A DNA stretch of 64,000 bases from Pogonophryne albipinna (taxonomy: Eukaryota > Chordata > Actinopteri > Perciformes > Artedidraconidae): positions 2,722,424 through 2,786,423 of the forward strand of contig CM053256.1 of NCBI GenBank assembly GCA_028583405.1, in the 5' to 3' direction. This document shows, one piece after another, positions 51,835 to 64,000 of the stretch. The position numbers were made by a program, and so were the translations under genes. The notes below the pieces were generated by a model. It was given only the letters and a program-made list of their open reading frames with translations. It was not told the DNA's origin and ran no database searches. Numbering within the stretch: position 1 is the first letter of the stretch; every line of letters starts with the position of its first letter.

Positions 51835-51849
51835 GGCCCATCTCGTTTA

Positions 51850-51942
51850 CAAATATGCAAATGCTGTTGCCTTTGTGATATGCAAATGAGAGATTACAGA
51901 GCGCTAATTAGGGTCAAAAGAACTGTTCACGTCAATTAGGGG
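51850..51942 (+). promoter_or_regulatory. candidate SOX/POU composite enhancer core
   Basis: Two perfect octamers ATGCAAAT occur 25 bp apart (51855-51862 and 51880-51887). The second is preceded two bases earlier by CTTTGTG (51871-51877), a SOX HMG-box site, in the order and spacing used by SOX-OCT composite elements. The palindrome CTAATTAG follows at 51904-51911 and CAATTAG at 51933-51939. Class III POU proteins with SOX2 or SOX10 use such sites in neural and glial cells. Site identity is seen; regulation of pou3f1, about 46.7 kb away, is inference. Confidence 0.42.
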
Positions 51943-52844
51943 AGAATGAAAAAAGATCCCCGCTCTTGCTGGCCTCCAACCCCTGCCACGGATATCAGCT
52001 TTTGTCTTAAAAAAATGGAGACATGAAAAAGACAAATAATGAGAGACATGGGTACAAGGGGCGGTGCACCAGCGTTTGGATAACCAGCATGCATCCTGAG
52101 AAGGGCAGAGGTCCAGGTTTGTTTGAGTGGAAGGGTTTCGCTTTTTAGTACAAACACAATGACAAAACATCTTTGTCTCCAAACCAATGATTAAAACTCA
52201 ATTCCAAAATTCTATATCAAAAATCAGGTTGCCCAATCATAACTTTGTCAATTAAATGCAATCATTTATTTTTAAAAGTAGGTACATGTTGCCGTCACAT
52301 TTGAAGTTTCTGAATTATAATTTGTGGATTATGATTCTCTATAACCTGCATGTTATCTTTTTAATTTCCGTCCCACTATGACAAAACAACTACTACCATC
52401 TCAATTCTGATTCTGAAGTTAAAACACAATACCTAAAGTTTTGATACTCTTCTTTTATCTACATTCTAGCCTGGCACCCATTAGTTTTAGGACATGTCAC
52501 CTAATGCAATCATATTCTTACCCAACATCTTCAAAGAAATGTGAAGTCAAAATGACCGTGGCAGTATATTTACAATATAATATCCTCTTGTTATGCCATA
52601 TCTAAAATTCCCACAGTTCCATTGGACCCCACCTGCCAGTTATTATCTATTCTATTTTAATAAAATATATCTTCTTGACTTGGTGTGAGCAAGTTCAGCT
52701 GGATGATATCTAATCGAAGGAGCCGCATACTTAGATAAAGCAAGTTACAGACAGGAAGTGGGACACATCAGATCAGAGGGTGAATGACAGAAAGAGGTCG
52801 ACTCCTTCTCTCTCTGTTTCCTTCTGCGTGTGCAGGAGGAACAC

Positions 52845-52960
52845 ACGGTTATATTTGCATCCTAATGACCCCTCCAGTGGCCCCCGAGGCTGGGCCCTCT
52901 GCATTACCCTGAGATCAATTAGGGCCAGGGCCCGGTGTCTTCTGTGCCCCATTATAAACC
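52845..52960 (+). promoter_or_regulatory. candidate regulatory island with class III POU site
   Basis: ATTTGCATCCTAAT at 52853-52866 combines an octamer with the GCAT-N2-TAAT arrangement preferred by POU3 (Brn-2 type) proteins. A GC-rich core and GATCAATTAGGG (from about 52914) follow. The region is non-repetitive between two simple-sequence patches. Function is inferred. Confidence 0.35.
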
Positions 52961-55339
52961 AGTACAAATGTCCCTCTCTCCTCTCGCTCCTCTCTTTTTC
53001 CCACATGTGCCCTTCATCTGCACCTCTACCTTCTCACTTCTCCTACATGTGTACACTTCCACAGCTCCTGCACGCACAAGTACACATTTGCCTGTTATAG
53101 ACACCATTCCCTAATCACATACTGTAGAAATACACACACACATTTGGTTCATAATACACTAAATCTACCTTCACATATGCACACACATGCATAGAACTGC
53201 TGTCATTCCCTCTGTGGTGCAGTGGAGAGGTGAAGGATGAGTAGGATCTGTCTGTAGATCTTTCTCTCCCTGTGATTCACTCTCAGATTTGCTGCCGGGC
53301 AAAGCCCCACAAAGTCTTGAGATGTCCGGGTTGTGAAATGTACATCCTTTTGACAGAGCCAGGTGTTCTTAAGGCTCCTGTGGCTGCCAATCACACTGAT
53401 CTAAAAGCACAGTAATTCTACATGCAGACTGCAATGCACCTTGGTTCTTCTTTTTTCCCTCCACATGTTGAATGTGAGCTTTGGCAAAGACATGGAGCTG
53501 TTTGATCATTCCAGAAAAGTAAAACTCATACTGCTCCAGTGAATAACATGTTGAGTCTTATAATACAGCAGATCAAATCATACAAACAAACACATATCTT
53601 TAGCTGGAACACACTAGTCTCCACACTGTGCAGTTGGTCAAACTAATGAATTTATGTATCTATATCTCAGTGTTTAAGACACCCTTTGAACAGTTGAACT
53701 TGTGTGAATACAAGTGTCCTTTTATTTGTCATTGATATTTCAGATGTTTGTCGGCCTTAAACAAGAAATGAATGAATTAGGTAAATCCCAGAGTTCACTA
53801 AAACTGTTTCAAGTTGGGAGGATGGCCAGTTTTTTCAAGTCTGTGACTGTCATTGTATTGTTGAAAAATTCTACAGATTTGGTATGTGAGCTCTGTCCTT
53901 GCATCAAACAGCCCCTGGTGAGTTATGTTGGGATGCTCCATTGTTCAATTCATGCCTTCTTTCTGAGCCTTTGCCCGCTTTAGCCAATCCCTGATTCTAG
54001 ACAGTTTCAGAAAGTTTCATTTGACTGTCCTGGAATCCGGCAGAAAGAATGCCAAACACTTCCTCTGCTGTATTGTGGGCCACGGGGAGTCTGTGGCTAA
54101 AGATGGCATCAATCCCAGGAGATTACTTCTCATACAGGCTTTAGGAAACCTCTCTCACTATTGTGTTTGGCATTCCTCCTGGTTGCATTGCGAAAGGGGG
54201 GATTTGCACCTGCATGGTTTTGTTACCCATTGATCTGTCTGACTCTCCACTTTGGTCATAAAACTGTGTGATAAGAGTTGAGATGCCCTCCTTGCTTGCC
54301 CTTCAGCAATAAAAATGAAGTTCACACCAGCAAACGCAAGCAGCATAATTTAACATTTTCAGAGACGACTGCTTCCTTAATTGTTAATCAATACAAATAA
54401 AAATTTGTTCTAAAACTTCTGTCTAATTGTCCTACATGTTTCCTCCTTTGACACTCTTTTCTGTTTTACACATGCACATATAACAATGTCTCCACTACAA
54501 GGTGGCGGCTGCAGGCTAATCTGAGCAGTCTTAATATGTCATTAATATGTGAATAAGACGAGTATAGTATTGTCATTGTCTTTTCAAAATAGTGATACAA
54601 ATGTTAATTTATACAAAGTAAAGTAAGAAAACAACATGAATACCATTTGTTTTTGTCAGATATTGTGTTTGGTATTCCAATGCACAAGGAGGTTAATCAT
54701 AATGCAGAGCAATAACGTCTGAAAATGTTCAGATCTAAACTGATGCAAAGTGTTATCTGTAATTTGATCTTTGTAAGTTTGACAATGCAAAAGTGAAATT
54801 GCTGTGCCAGCAAAAGCACACAAAAATAATTGAAACGGCCTAACAATGCTTCTCACTTTGCAACACTTTGGATGTAAGGGTTATTTTATTGGGGCTATTA
54901 TATTATTCAAGCAAGAAAATTATCATTGATTTGTCACTGACACTGTGCAAAATGTATTTGTATTAGTCATGCACATGTGGTGTTGTTGAATACAATGTTA
55001 AAGCTAATCATTGTTGTGACTCACTTGGCTCTTAGTAAGATCTCCATCCATGAATGAGGGGACATTTGACTGTGATGCATCCAGTAGTAGTTGAGGTAAT
55101 GGCTTTTGTTCAGCTGCTTCACCATGGGGGGGGGGGGGAAGTCCCCTTGTTATTTCCTCCTGAGATTAACTGGGTGTGCACAGATTCTGTACTGCTGCCT
55201 CAGCTGCAACGCAACCACCCTCCTGCAATATTCATGCACATATCTGGGCCCCGCTGATACAAGATTACACCTCTTAGGGAATGATACCGTTTTCTACACT
55301 TGCTGTTAAGAGTGACAAAAGGAAATAAATATATGCCAA
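52961..55339. other. intergenic DNA, nothing recognised
   Basis: AT-rich with short CA runs near 53130-53190 and a run of about 13 G near 55126-55138. No ORF with domain content. It ends at the left target duplication of Rex3 copy 2. Confidence 0.45.
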
Positions 55340-55347
55340 GTTTTAAA

Positions 55348-57178
55348 CTCCCGAGGCAGTTGCAAGGTACCGACAGGCCCGAAGGGCAGCAGCCTCAGCC
55401 GTGGCCGAGGCAAAGCAGCGGGAGTGGGAGAAGTTCGGAGAAGACATGGAAAAGGACTTTCGGGCGGCACCAAAGTTGTTCTGGAAAACTCAAACACCTC
55501 AGGAGGGGGAAGCAGGGAACCATCCAAGCTGTGTACAGTAAGGATGGGACGTTGTTGACCTCAACTGATGGAGTGTTAGGGCGTTGGAAGGAACACTTTG
55601 AGGAACTCCTGAACCCGACAACTCCGCCCTCTATGTTAGAGGCAGAGCTGGAGTATGACAGGGGATCAACACCAATCTCCCGGGGGGAGGTCACTGAGGT
55701 CGTCAAACAACTCCACAGTGGCAAAGCCCCGGGGGTGGATGAGATCCGCCCAGAAATGCTGAAGGCTCTGGGTGTTGAGAGACTGTCATGGTTGACACGT
55801 CTCATCAACGTTGTGTGGAAGTCGGAAACAGTACCGAAGGAGTGGCAGACCGGGGTGGTGGTTCCCCTTTTCAAAAAGGGGGATCAGAGGGTGTGTGCCA
55901 ATTACAGAGGCATCACACTACTCAGCCTCCCCGGGAAAGTTTACTCTACGGTACTCGAAAGGAGGGTCAGGCCGATTGTCGAACCTCAGATTGAGGAGGA
56001 ACAATGCGGATTTCGTCCTGGTCGTGGAACGACGGATCAGCTTTTTACTCTCGCAAGGATTCTGGAGGGGGCCTGGGAGTATGCTTATCCGGTCTACATG
56101 TGTTTTGTAGACTTGGAGAAGGCGTATGACCGAGTTCCCAGGGAGTTACTGTGGGAGGTGCTGCAGGAGTATGGGGTGAGGGGGTCTCTACTCAGGGCCA
56201 TCCAATCTCTGTACTCCCAAAGCGAGAACTGTGTCCGGGTCCTCGGCAGTAAGTCGGACCCATTTCCGGTGAGGGTTGGCCTCCGCCAGGGCTGCGCTTT
56301 GTCACCAATCCTGTTTGTAATATACATGGATCGGATTTCGAGGCGTAGTCGTGGGGGAGGGGGTCTGCAGTTCGGTGGACTAAGGATTGCACCACTGCTT
56401 TTTGCAGATGATGTGGTTCTGATGGCTTCATCGGTCTGCGACCTTCAGCACTCACTGGATCGGTTCGCAACCGAGTGTGAAGCGGCTGGGATGAGGATCA
56501 GCACCTCCAAATCTGAGGCCATGGTTCTCAGCAGGAAACCGATGGACTGTCCACTCCAAGTAGGGAATGAGTCCTTACCCCAAGTGAAGGAGTTCAAGTA
56601 TCTCGGGGTCTTGTTCTCGAGTGAGGGAACAATGGAGTGTGAGATGGCCCGGAGAATCGGAGCGGTACTGCAGTCGCTTTACCGCACCGTTGTGACGAAA
56701 AGAGAGCTGAGCCAGAAGGCAAAGCTCTCTGTCTACCAGGCCATTTTCGTTCCTACCCTCACCTATGGTCATGAAGGATGGGTCATGACCGAAAGAACGA
56801 GATCGCGGATACAAGCTGCCGAGATGGGTTTTCTCCATAGGTTTTCTCCGCAGGGTGGCTGGTGTCTCCCTTAGGGATAAGGTGAGAAGTTCAGTCATCC
56901 ACGAGGAACTCGGAGTTGAACCGCTCCTCCTTTGCGTCGAAAGGAGCCAGTTGAGGTGGTTCGGGCACCTAGTTAGGATGCCACCTGGGCGCCTCCCTAG
57001 GGAGGTGTTCCAGGCACGTCCAGCTGGGAAGAGACCAAGGGGTAGACCTAGGACCAGGTGGAAGGATTATATCTTTTCGCTGGCCTGGGAGCGCCTTGGG
57101 ATCCCCCAGTCAGAGCTGGTTGATGTCGCCAGGGAAAGGGAAGTTTGGGGCTCTCTGCTGGAACTGCTACCCCCGTGA
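55348..57178 (+). pseudogene. Rex3-like reverse transcriptase ORF, truncated and frameshifted
   Basis: This is the surviving 3' half of the retrotransposon polyprotein: the end of the linker, the full reverse transcriptase and the C-terminal segment. The catalytic FADD lies at 56401-56412, and motif [13 protein letters not shown] and LRQGCALSP are intact in one frame. Compared with copy 1 there is a 2-nt loss near 55490, an in-frame 9-nt loss near 56663, and a 13-nt local duplication near 56829-56851 (TTTTCTCC repeated) that shifts the frame. A C-to-T change makes a stop a few codons early at 57176-57178. The endonuclease is absent, so it cannot be autonomous. Confidence 0.9.
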
Positions 57179-57219
57179 CCCGACCACGGATAAGCGGGAG
57201 AAAATGGATGGATGGATGG
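55348..57219 (+). mobile_element. Rex3-like RTE-clade retrotransposon, copy 2, 5'-truncated
   Basis: An 8-bp direct repeat, GTTTTAAA, flanks the element (55340-55347 and 57220-57227). Its left end corresponds to about position 30539 of copy 1, so the 5' UTR and whole endonuclease are missing, as is usual when target-primed reverse transcription stops early. It ends in a short GATG tail (57204-57219). Orientation is the same as copy 1 and the shared part is nearly identical, so both belong to one young subfamily. Confidence 0.92.
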
Positions 57220-57784
57220 TTTTAAAGAAATGTTTAATTGTGATGTAGCTAAATAACGTTGTATCTTGCCTGGGCTACCTTAAACCTGTGACATTGAATA
57301 TTACATTCTTAAAAGTTTATTTTCTCCCTTACATCTTTCTCTATTCTCCTCACAAGGAAAAAGGCTTATGTGATCTGTTTTTTTGTTGATGATCAACATC
57401 ACATGCCCACATTTTCAAGTGGAGTCCTTGCAATATTCACTACGTTCCCATGAAAACAACATTTACCTTACTGTGTTAGTCTGCATGAGACTCAATGATA
57501 ACCAGCTGAAAAACAGTGCTGTAGAGACAGAGAGGCTTACAGGTCAAACGTAAGGCAAAGTAAAGACACAAAATAAACTGAAATAATTGTGATACTTTGT
57601 AAATTTGCTATACATTTGGGGACATGGATATGATGTGCTCCTTGGAGGCCTTGTCTGATCAATAGCCATTAACCCTGACAGTATCCTAATTCTATGGTCC
57701 TTAAACAATTCCAATGAATGCTAACTTTAAACAGATTTCATTGACATTGTAGTCATATTAAGGATGTGTAATGCTAACCCCCCC

Positions 57785-60062
<2,278 letters not shown>

Positions 60063-60196
60063 AGTCAGGGAGTGAGAGAGAGGGAGAGACGGGGCAAGGA
60101 GGGGAAAGAAAACAAGGCGGGGAGAAAGGAGATGACGGCCGAGGCGGGAGGGAGGGAGGGAAGGAAAGGGAGAGAGGGGGGGGAGAAAGAACGAGA
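60063..60196. repeat. purine-rich low-complexity tract
   Basis: About 130 bp of almost uninterrupted A/G on the plus strand, including GGGA repeats and an 8-G run. The Glu/Arg/Gly-rich ORFs crossing it are composition artefacts. Confidence 0.85.
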
Positions 60197-60654
60197 GGCA
60201 TCTGAATGGGTGTTGCGCTGTCTGTCGGAAAGTATCTGTCAAATAGTTTTCGCAGTGTGAAGGCTTCCCCGCTGCTTTCCTTTCTTCAAACATTGCCCTT
60301 ATTGATTTTTTTTACTGCCTCCTTTTATATCTTCCTTCAATTTCTACTTTCCACAATCTCCTAATCCTCCATGCTTTTTCCCACTCTGCACATTGCTTCC
60401 CTCAAAGTTTTTCTCAGACTATTCCACAACGCCATTCCCTTGACCCGCTTCTCTGCCTTCCTCCCTCCTGTCTCCATCCTCCCCCACTGCTCAGAGTACA
60501 TCCTTCATCCCGCTGTAGTGTTGCTGGAGCATTCCAGGGCCTCTTGTATGGATGCATGTGTGAGGAAGGCGGATTTTCCCATGGGGCCGCAGGTGAAAAC
60601 TGGGACTCACTCTGTTCGCCGAGGGACGCCATCTGTCCCCGTCGACGCACTTGC

Positions 60655-60905
60655 TAGAGGGGAGCCCCGTCACCCCTCCTCCCTCCCCCTCCATCCATCC
60701 CACCCTCTGTCCATCCACTCGCCGTCCCTCCCTCACGCGGGTCTACCGTGCTGAATCACCCAGGAATGCAAACCCCTCTTTCCCTCCCCCTTTCTCCTTT
60801 CTTCCCTCTCGTTCTCCCTCCGTCCCGTCACTAATTCATCCATCGCTCCCCCTTTATTTCCCTCCCACTCTGCCTCTTTTCGACTCGCCTCCACCCTTTT
60901 TTCAC
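60655..60905. repeat. pyrimidine-rich low-complexity tract
   Basis: About 250 bp dominated by C/T on the plus strand (CCCTCC, CCATCC and TTCCC units). It is compositionally the mirror of the purine tract 460 bp to its left. Confidence 0.8.
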
Positions 60906-63900
60906 CATCTCTAATCAATCATCCATATATGACACCAGTGGCAAAATTATTAAATTATCATACATTTGTGATGAGCCCAGTGAGAACAAGGGATACTGTT
61001 TTAATTGCCAGCCCATGACCTCTAATTACGCGTATCAGTGTATTAGTTTGATATTTGAATGAATGAACTCAACTGTGTTTGACATTTTCCAGTAGATAAA
61101 GCAATAATATGCCTAGAATAACTGTGATTAATTTAACAAATTGCCAGACATTACCACAATAATAGCATGACATAACCTGTGAGACTGTTTGAAATAAAAT
61201 AAATGAATTTAAAGAAATGTAGGACTGCAGTATTGGTTTTGTCTATTTAGCATTTCCTAGATAAAAGTACAAAAATATATATATTTCAGTATTGTTTCAA
61301 ATGTGGTATAATTTCATCAGCGAGCCATGTGTGAAAAAGAGACGTTGTTTGTGATTACGCTGTAGCCACACATGGCATGTGGTTTAATTAGTCCTTCAGA
61401 ACCAAGTAAACAAACTGATGAGGTCACCTAGCATGGGAACCAGAGGGAGTCCCTCCGAGGTGCTACATGTCCGTGTCTGAGGACCCGGGCCCAGCTGTCA
61501 GTGTCTGTATTTGTCCGTCTCGGCTCTGGTTCTGACTGCTGGGACGCCCAACGGTCAGATGAGCGCGAGGACAGTGAGAGCGCACTTTCACGTGGGAACC
61601 TGGTCGAGGCGCGCAGACAAAACAAACGCAGGGGCAGCTAAGTGTGAAACCTCCTAACTGTCACGGAGAGGGTGAGAGAACGAGTGGATGACCCCCCCCC
61701 CACACTCCTTCTTCGCCCTTACACTTCCTCCCCTCGACTCTCCCATCCCACAATCCCCCCCCCAAAGCGCGTCCAGACAGACATGCACAGAGACACACAG
61801 TCACTTTTCCCCCCATCCTGAACACACACGCACGCACACATACACACAACTCCACGCCCCCTGTCAATCAGAAAGCCGAGTGTCACGCAGTCACAGACAC
61901 TGTCAGAGAGAAAGGGAAGACGGAAAAAATGGGGAGGAAAAGTGGCCCGTCAGTCACTTTATCGCTCTCTGCCCCCTCTGTTCCCCCTCTCTGGGCCATA
62001 GCACAAAGAGGGATAAGAAAAGAGTGTGAGGGGAGCAAATGAGAAGGCGATAGGGACGGAAAAGAGAGTGGAGGGGTTGGAGAGAGGTGGCTGCAGAGGA
62101 GAGTTAAAGTGTCCCTTTTTTCTCACTGGCCGACTGCAACAAAGAGCCAGGCGGGACACTGCACTGGGGTGGCGGTTTTTTGCCTGGGCCTCCCTTCGAT
62201 CCCTACCCCCCAGCCCTCTGAGGTCACCCCTCCGGTGACCCCGCCTCGATTGTTTCCCGTCGCTCTGTCAGCTCTGATTGTTGCTGACTGGTTAAATGGC
62301 TGAAAACCAAAATGGAGGGGCTTGGGGGGGAAATAAAAGTGGAAAAGAAAGAGTAGGAGTGTTAGGATTTGGGAAAAAGGGATGGCTGGGGTGGAAATCG
62401 CCCCCTTTTCTTTTCCCTGAGATAACTGACTATTTGACCCAAATAAACAATCTCTCTTCACCAAAAAGAAGTGGCAGGAGGAGGAGAAGGAGGGTTCAGA
62501 GGGTTTGAGGTTCAAAATGTTGGGTGAAGATGGTGAAATAGCGCCCCCTCTGTAGTGTGGGGGTGGGGGGGGGGGACTAAGGAACTAAAGAATATAAACA
62601 TATAAACACACAGGAACTTCCTCTGATTAATGTTTGGGTTTCCATTGCATCTCAAGAACCATGGACATATTAGACCAATTACATGTTCAACGCCGATAAC
62701 TTTGTTTGAAGTTAAAAGCCGGAAAAGTGAAAGTGAAATTGATGTAATAACATATATTTCAACACCAATCTCCCGTCTTTGGCAGCCTAACAGACTACCA
62801 CGCAGCCCCGTCCTTCAACAAATACAGAAAACTGTCCTAGCAAATGTCTTATTATCAAGCGCAGTGATTGAAAGCCTATAAAAACCTGCTTTGTTTCTGT
62901 TATAGGTAACAGATTTCCTTGATAGCAACCTGAATGGCCTCACTATCGGACTTGGATGAGATAAGTGTTTAAAGACCTGTTCCTGATCAATGATGCAAGC
63001 ATATACATTCCCTGAGCTCCCTTCCAATCAAACAGCTAAATAAGCCATGGTCTGGATGGACCGCTTGCTCTAATTGGACAAATGGCTTGCTTAATTGATC
63101 ATTGATTGATGATCAATATAGAACATGTGTTCTTGTTCTTTACAAGGCAGGTGATTGAAAGCCAGCTATAAAATCAGGCAGATAGTTTGACAGATGCCGA
63201 TGGGCTCTCATCACCTTAAGGAAAGAAGCAGAGCAGGAATGAGACACGGGAGGCTGTTTTTTTTCCTTTTCAAGCAATGTTGAGCTCCTACCTTCAAAAT
63301 TAGCTGAACAAAAGGAGGAACTCTCGTTATTTAATTTATCTTACAGGTTAAAAAGATATAAGAGAGACAGAATGATGGACTAAGGACAAAATGCTATTTG
63401 AGGCAGGGAGAGCAGAGATGAAGGCAAAAGAGAGGATCTGCACTCTATTTGTGTTCCATCTCCACTCCATATGTGTATCACTTATCAGTCAAGACACCTG
63501 TTTGAAAGCGGGCAAGTGAGTGTGTGCACAGAGAGGAGGGGGGGGGGGGCTGTCTCAACGACCGTGCCGTCCCGATAGAATAAGGGGACATCATTGTGGA
63601 TCCCTTTGATCTGCTGCGCATAGATTCGCTTGAAAGGATCATGGTAGAGGGAGAGACGGATGCAGACAGAGAGACACTTCACCCGGGCATCAGTAGGCCT
63701 TCGCCTCAGCCTCAGGTACCATCGCTGCTCTGTTTGTGAGCCAGCTCTATTAAATATGAAACGCTAAGACAAAAGGAGGGAGATAGAAAAGGGAGGGAGC
63801 GGGGGCCACAAAGGGCACCACTCAATGCCTTTGAAGAGGCCCTGAGACGAGGGGTGTCGTGAGCGCACCTTGCACAGGCACACACACACACCAACCCTCC

Positions 63901-64000
63901 AAATGATGTGGGTGGATAGGATAGCTAATATCCACATTTGCATCTTGTGCTTTTTAGATCACTTTTCCCGGATATACCACAAAAGGAACACTGTCACTGA
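60906..64000. other. distal upstream flank, no complete gene
   Basis: No complete gene. It holds C or G homopolymers near 61691, 62565 and 63539, and an octamer ATTTGCAT at 63936-63943. A minus-strand open, protein-like stretch (about 63557-63763) is reported as a finding. The remaining ORFs are short or CT-rich artefacts. Confidence 0.4.

Noticed and set aside
62535..62560. Second CTCF site (GCGCCCCCTCTG on plus)
   Set aside because: Only the GGGGGC half matches; the left half of the core fails.

Overview
This 64 kb window comes from a vertebrate nuclear genome, most probably a ray-finned (percomorph-like) fish. The evidence is an intronless class III POU gene with the fish-type protein, two copies of an RTE-clade non-LTR retrotransposon of the Rex3 type with GATG tails, L2-type LINE tails common in teleosts, and very long pure AC/GT microsatellites. 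Nothing looks bacterial, plasmid-borne or viral. The species assignment is inference.

Only one host protein-coding gene can be read with confidence: pou3f1 (Oct-6/SCIP/Tst-1 orthologue), a single exon on the minus strand at 4058-5179, with its presumed 3' UTR to the left and promoter to the right. Everything from about 5.8 kb to 64 kb is the upstream flank of that gene. It behaves like a gene desert, with no second convincing host gene, long AT-rich stretches, and scattered islands rich in TAATTA and octamer (ATGCAAAT) motifs that look like candidate enhancers. The best are at 9.04-9.39, 11.23-11.35, 24.1, 34.1, 51.85-51.94 and 52.85-52.96 kb. The 51.85 kb island holds two octamers, one preceded by a SOX-like site, so POU/SOX (possibly auto-) regulation is a testable idea. 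A near-perfect CTCF core motif lies at 652-664, downstream of the gene.

Mobile DNA: Rex3-like copy 1 (29172-32411, essentially full length, 10-bp target duplication, one apparent 1-nt deletion breaking the ORF). Rex3-like copy 2 (55348-57219, 5'-truncated, 8-bp target duplication, two frameshifts). A repeat cluster at 47.75-49.03 kb holds a tRNA-derived SINE, an AT-rich simple repeat and a 970-bp terminal-inverted-repeat element that itself contains an L2-type LINE tail. Another LINE 3' tail lies at about 27.8-28.17 kb. Six AC/GT tracts exceed 110 bp, and there is one GA tract and one complex GT minisatellite.

Three short minus-strand segments (7677-7753, 44721-44823 and about 63557-63763) have open, protein-like frames, two of them with splice-like borders at both ends. 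I could not assign them to any family and they may be chance, so they are listed as findings rather than genes. No undescribed multi-gene system is visible.
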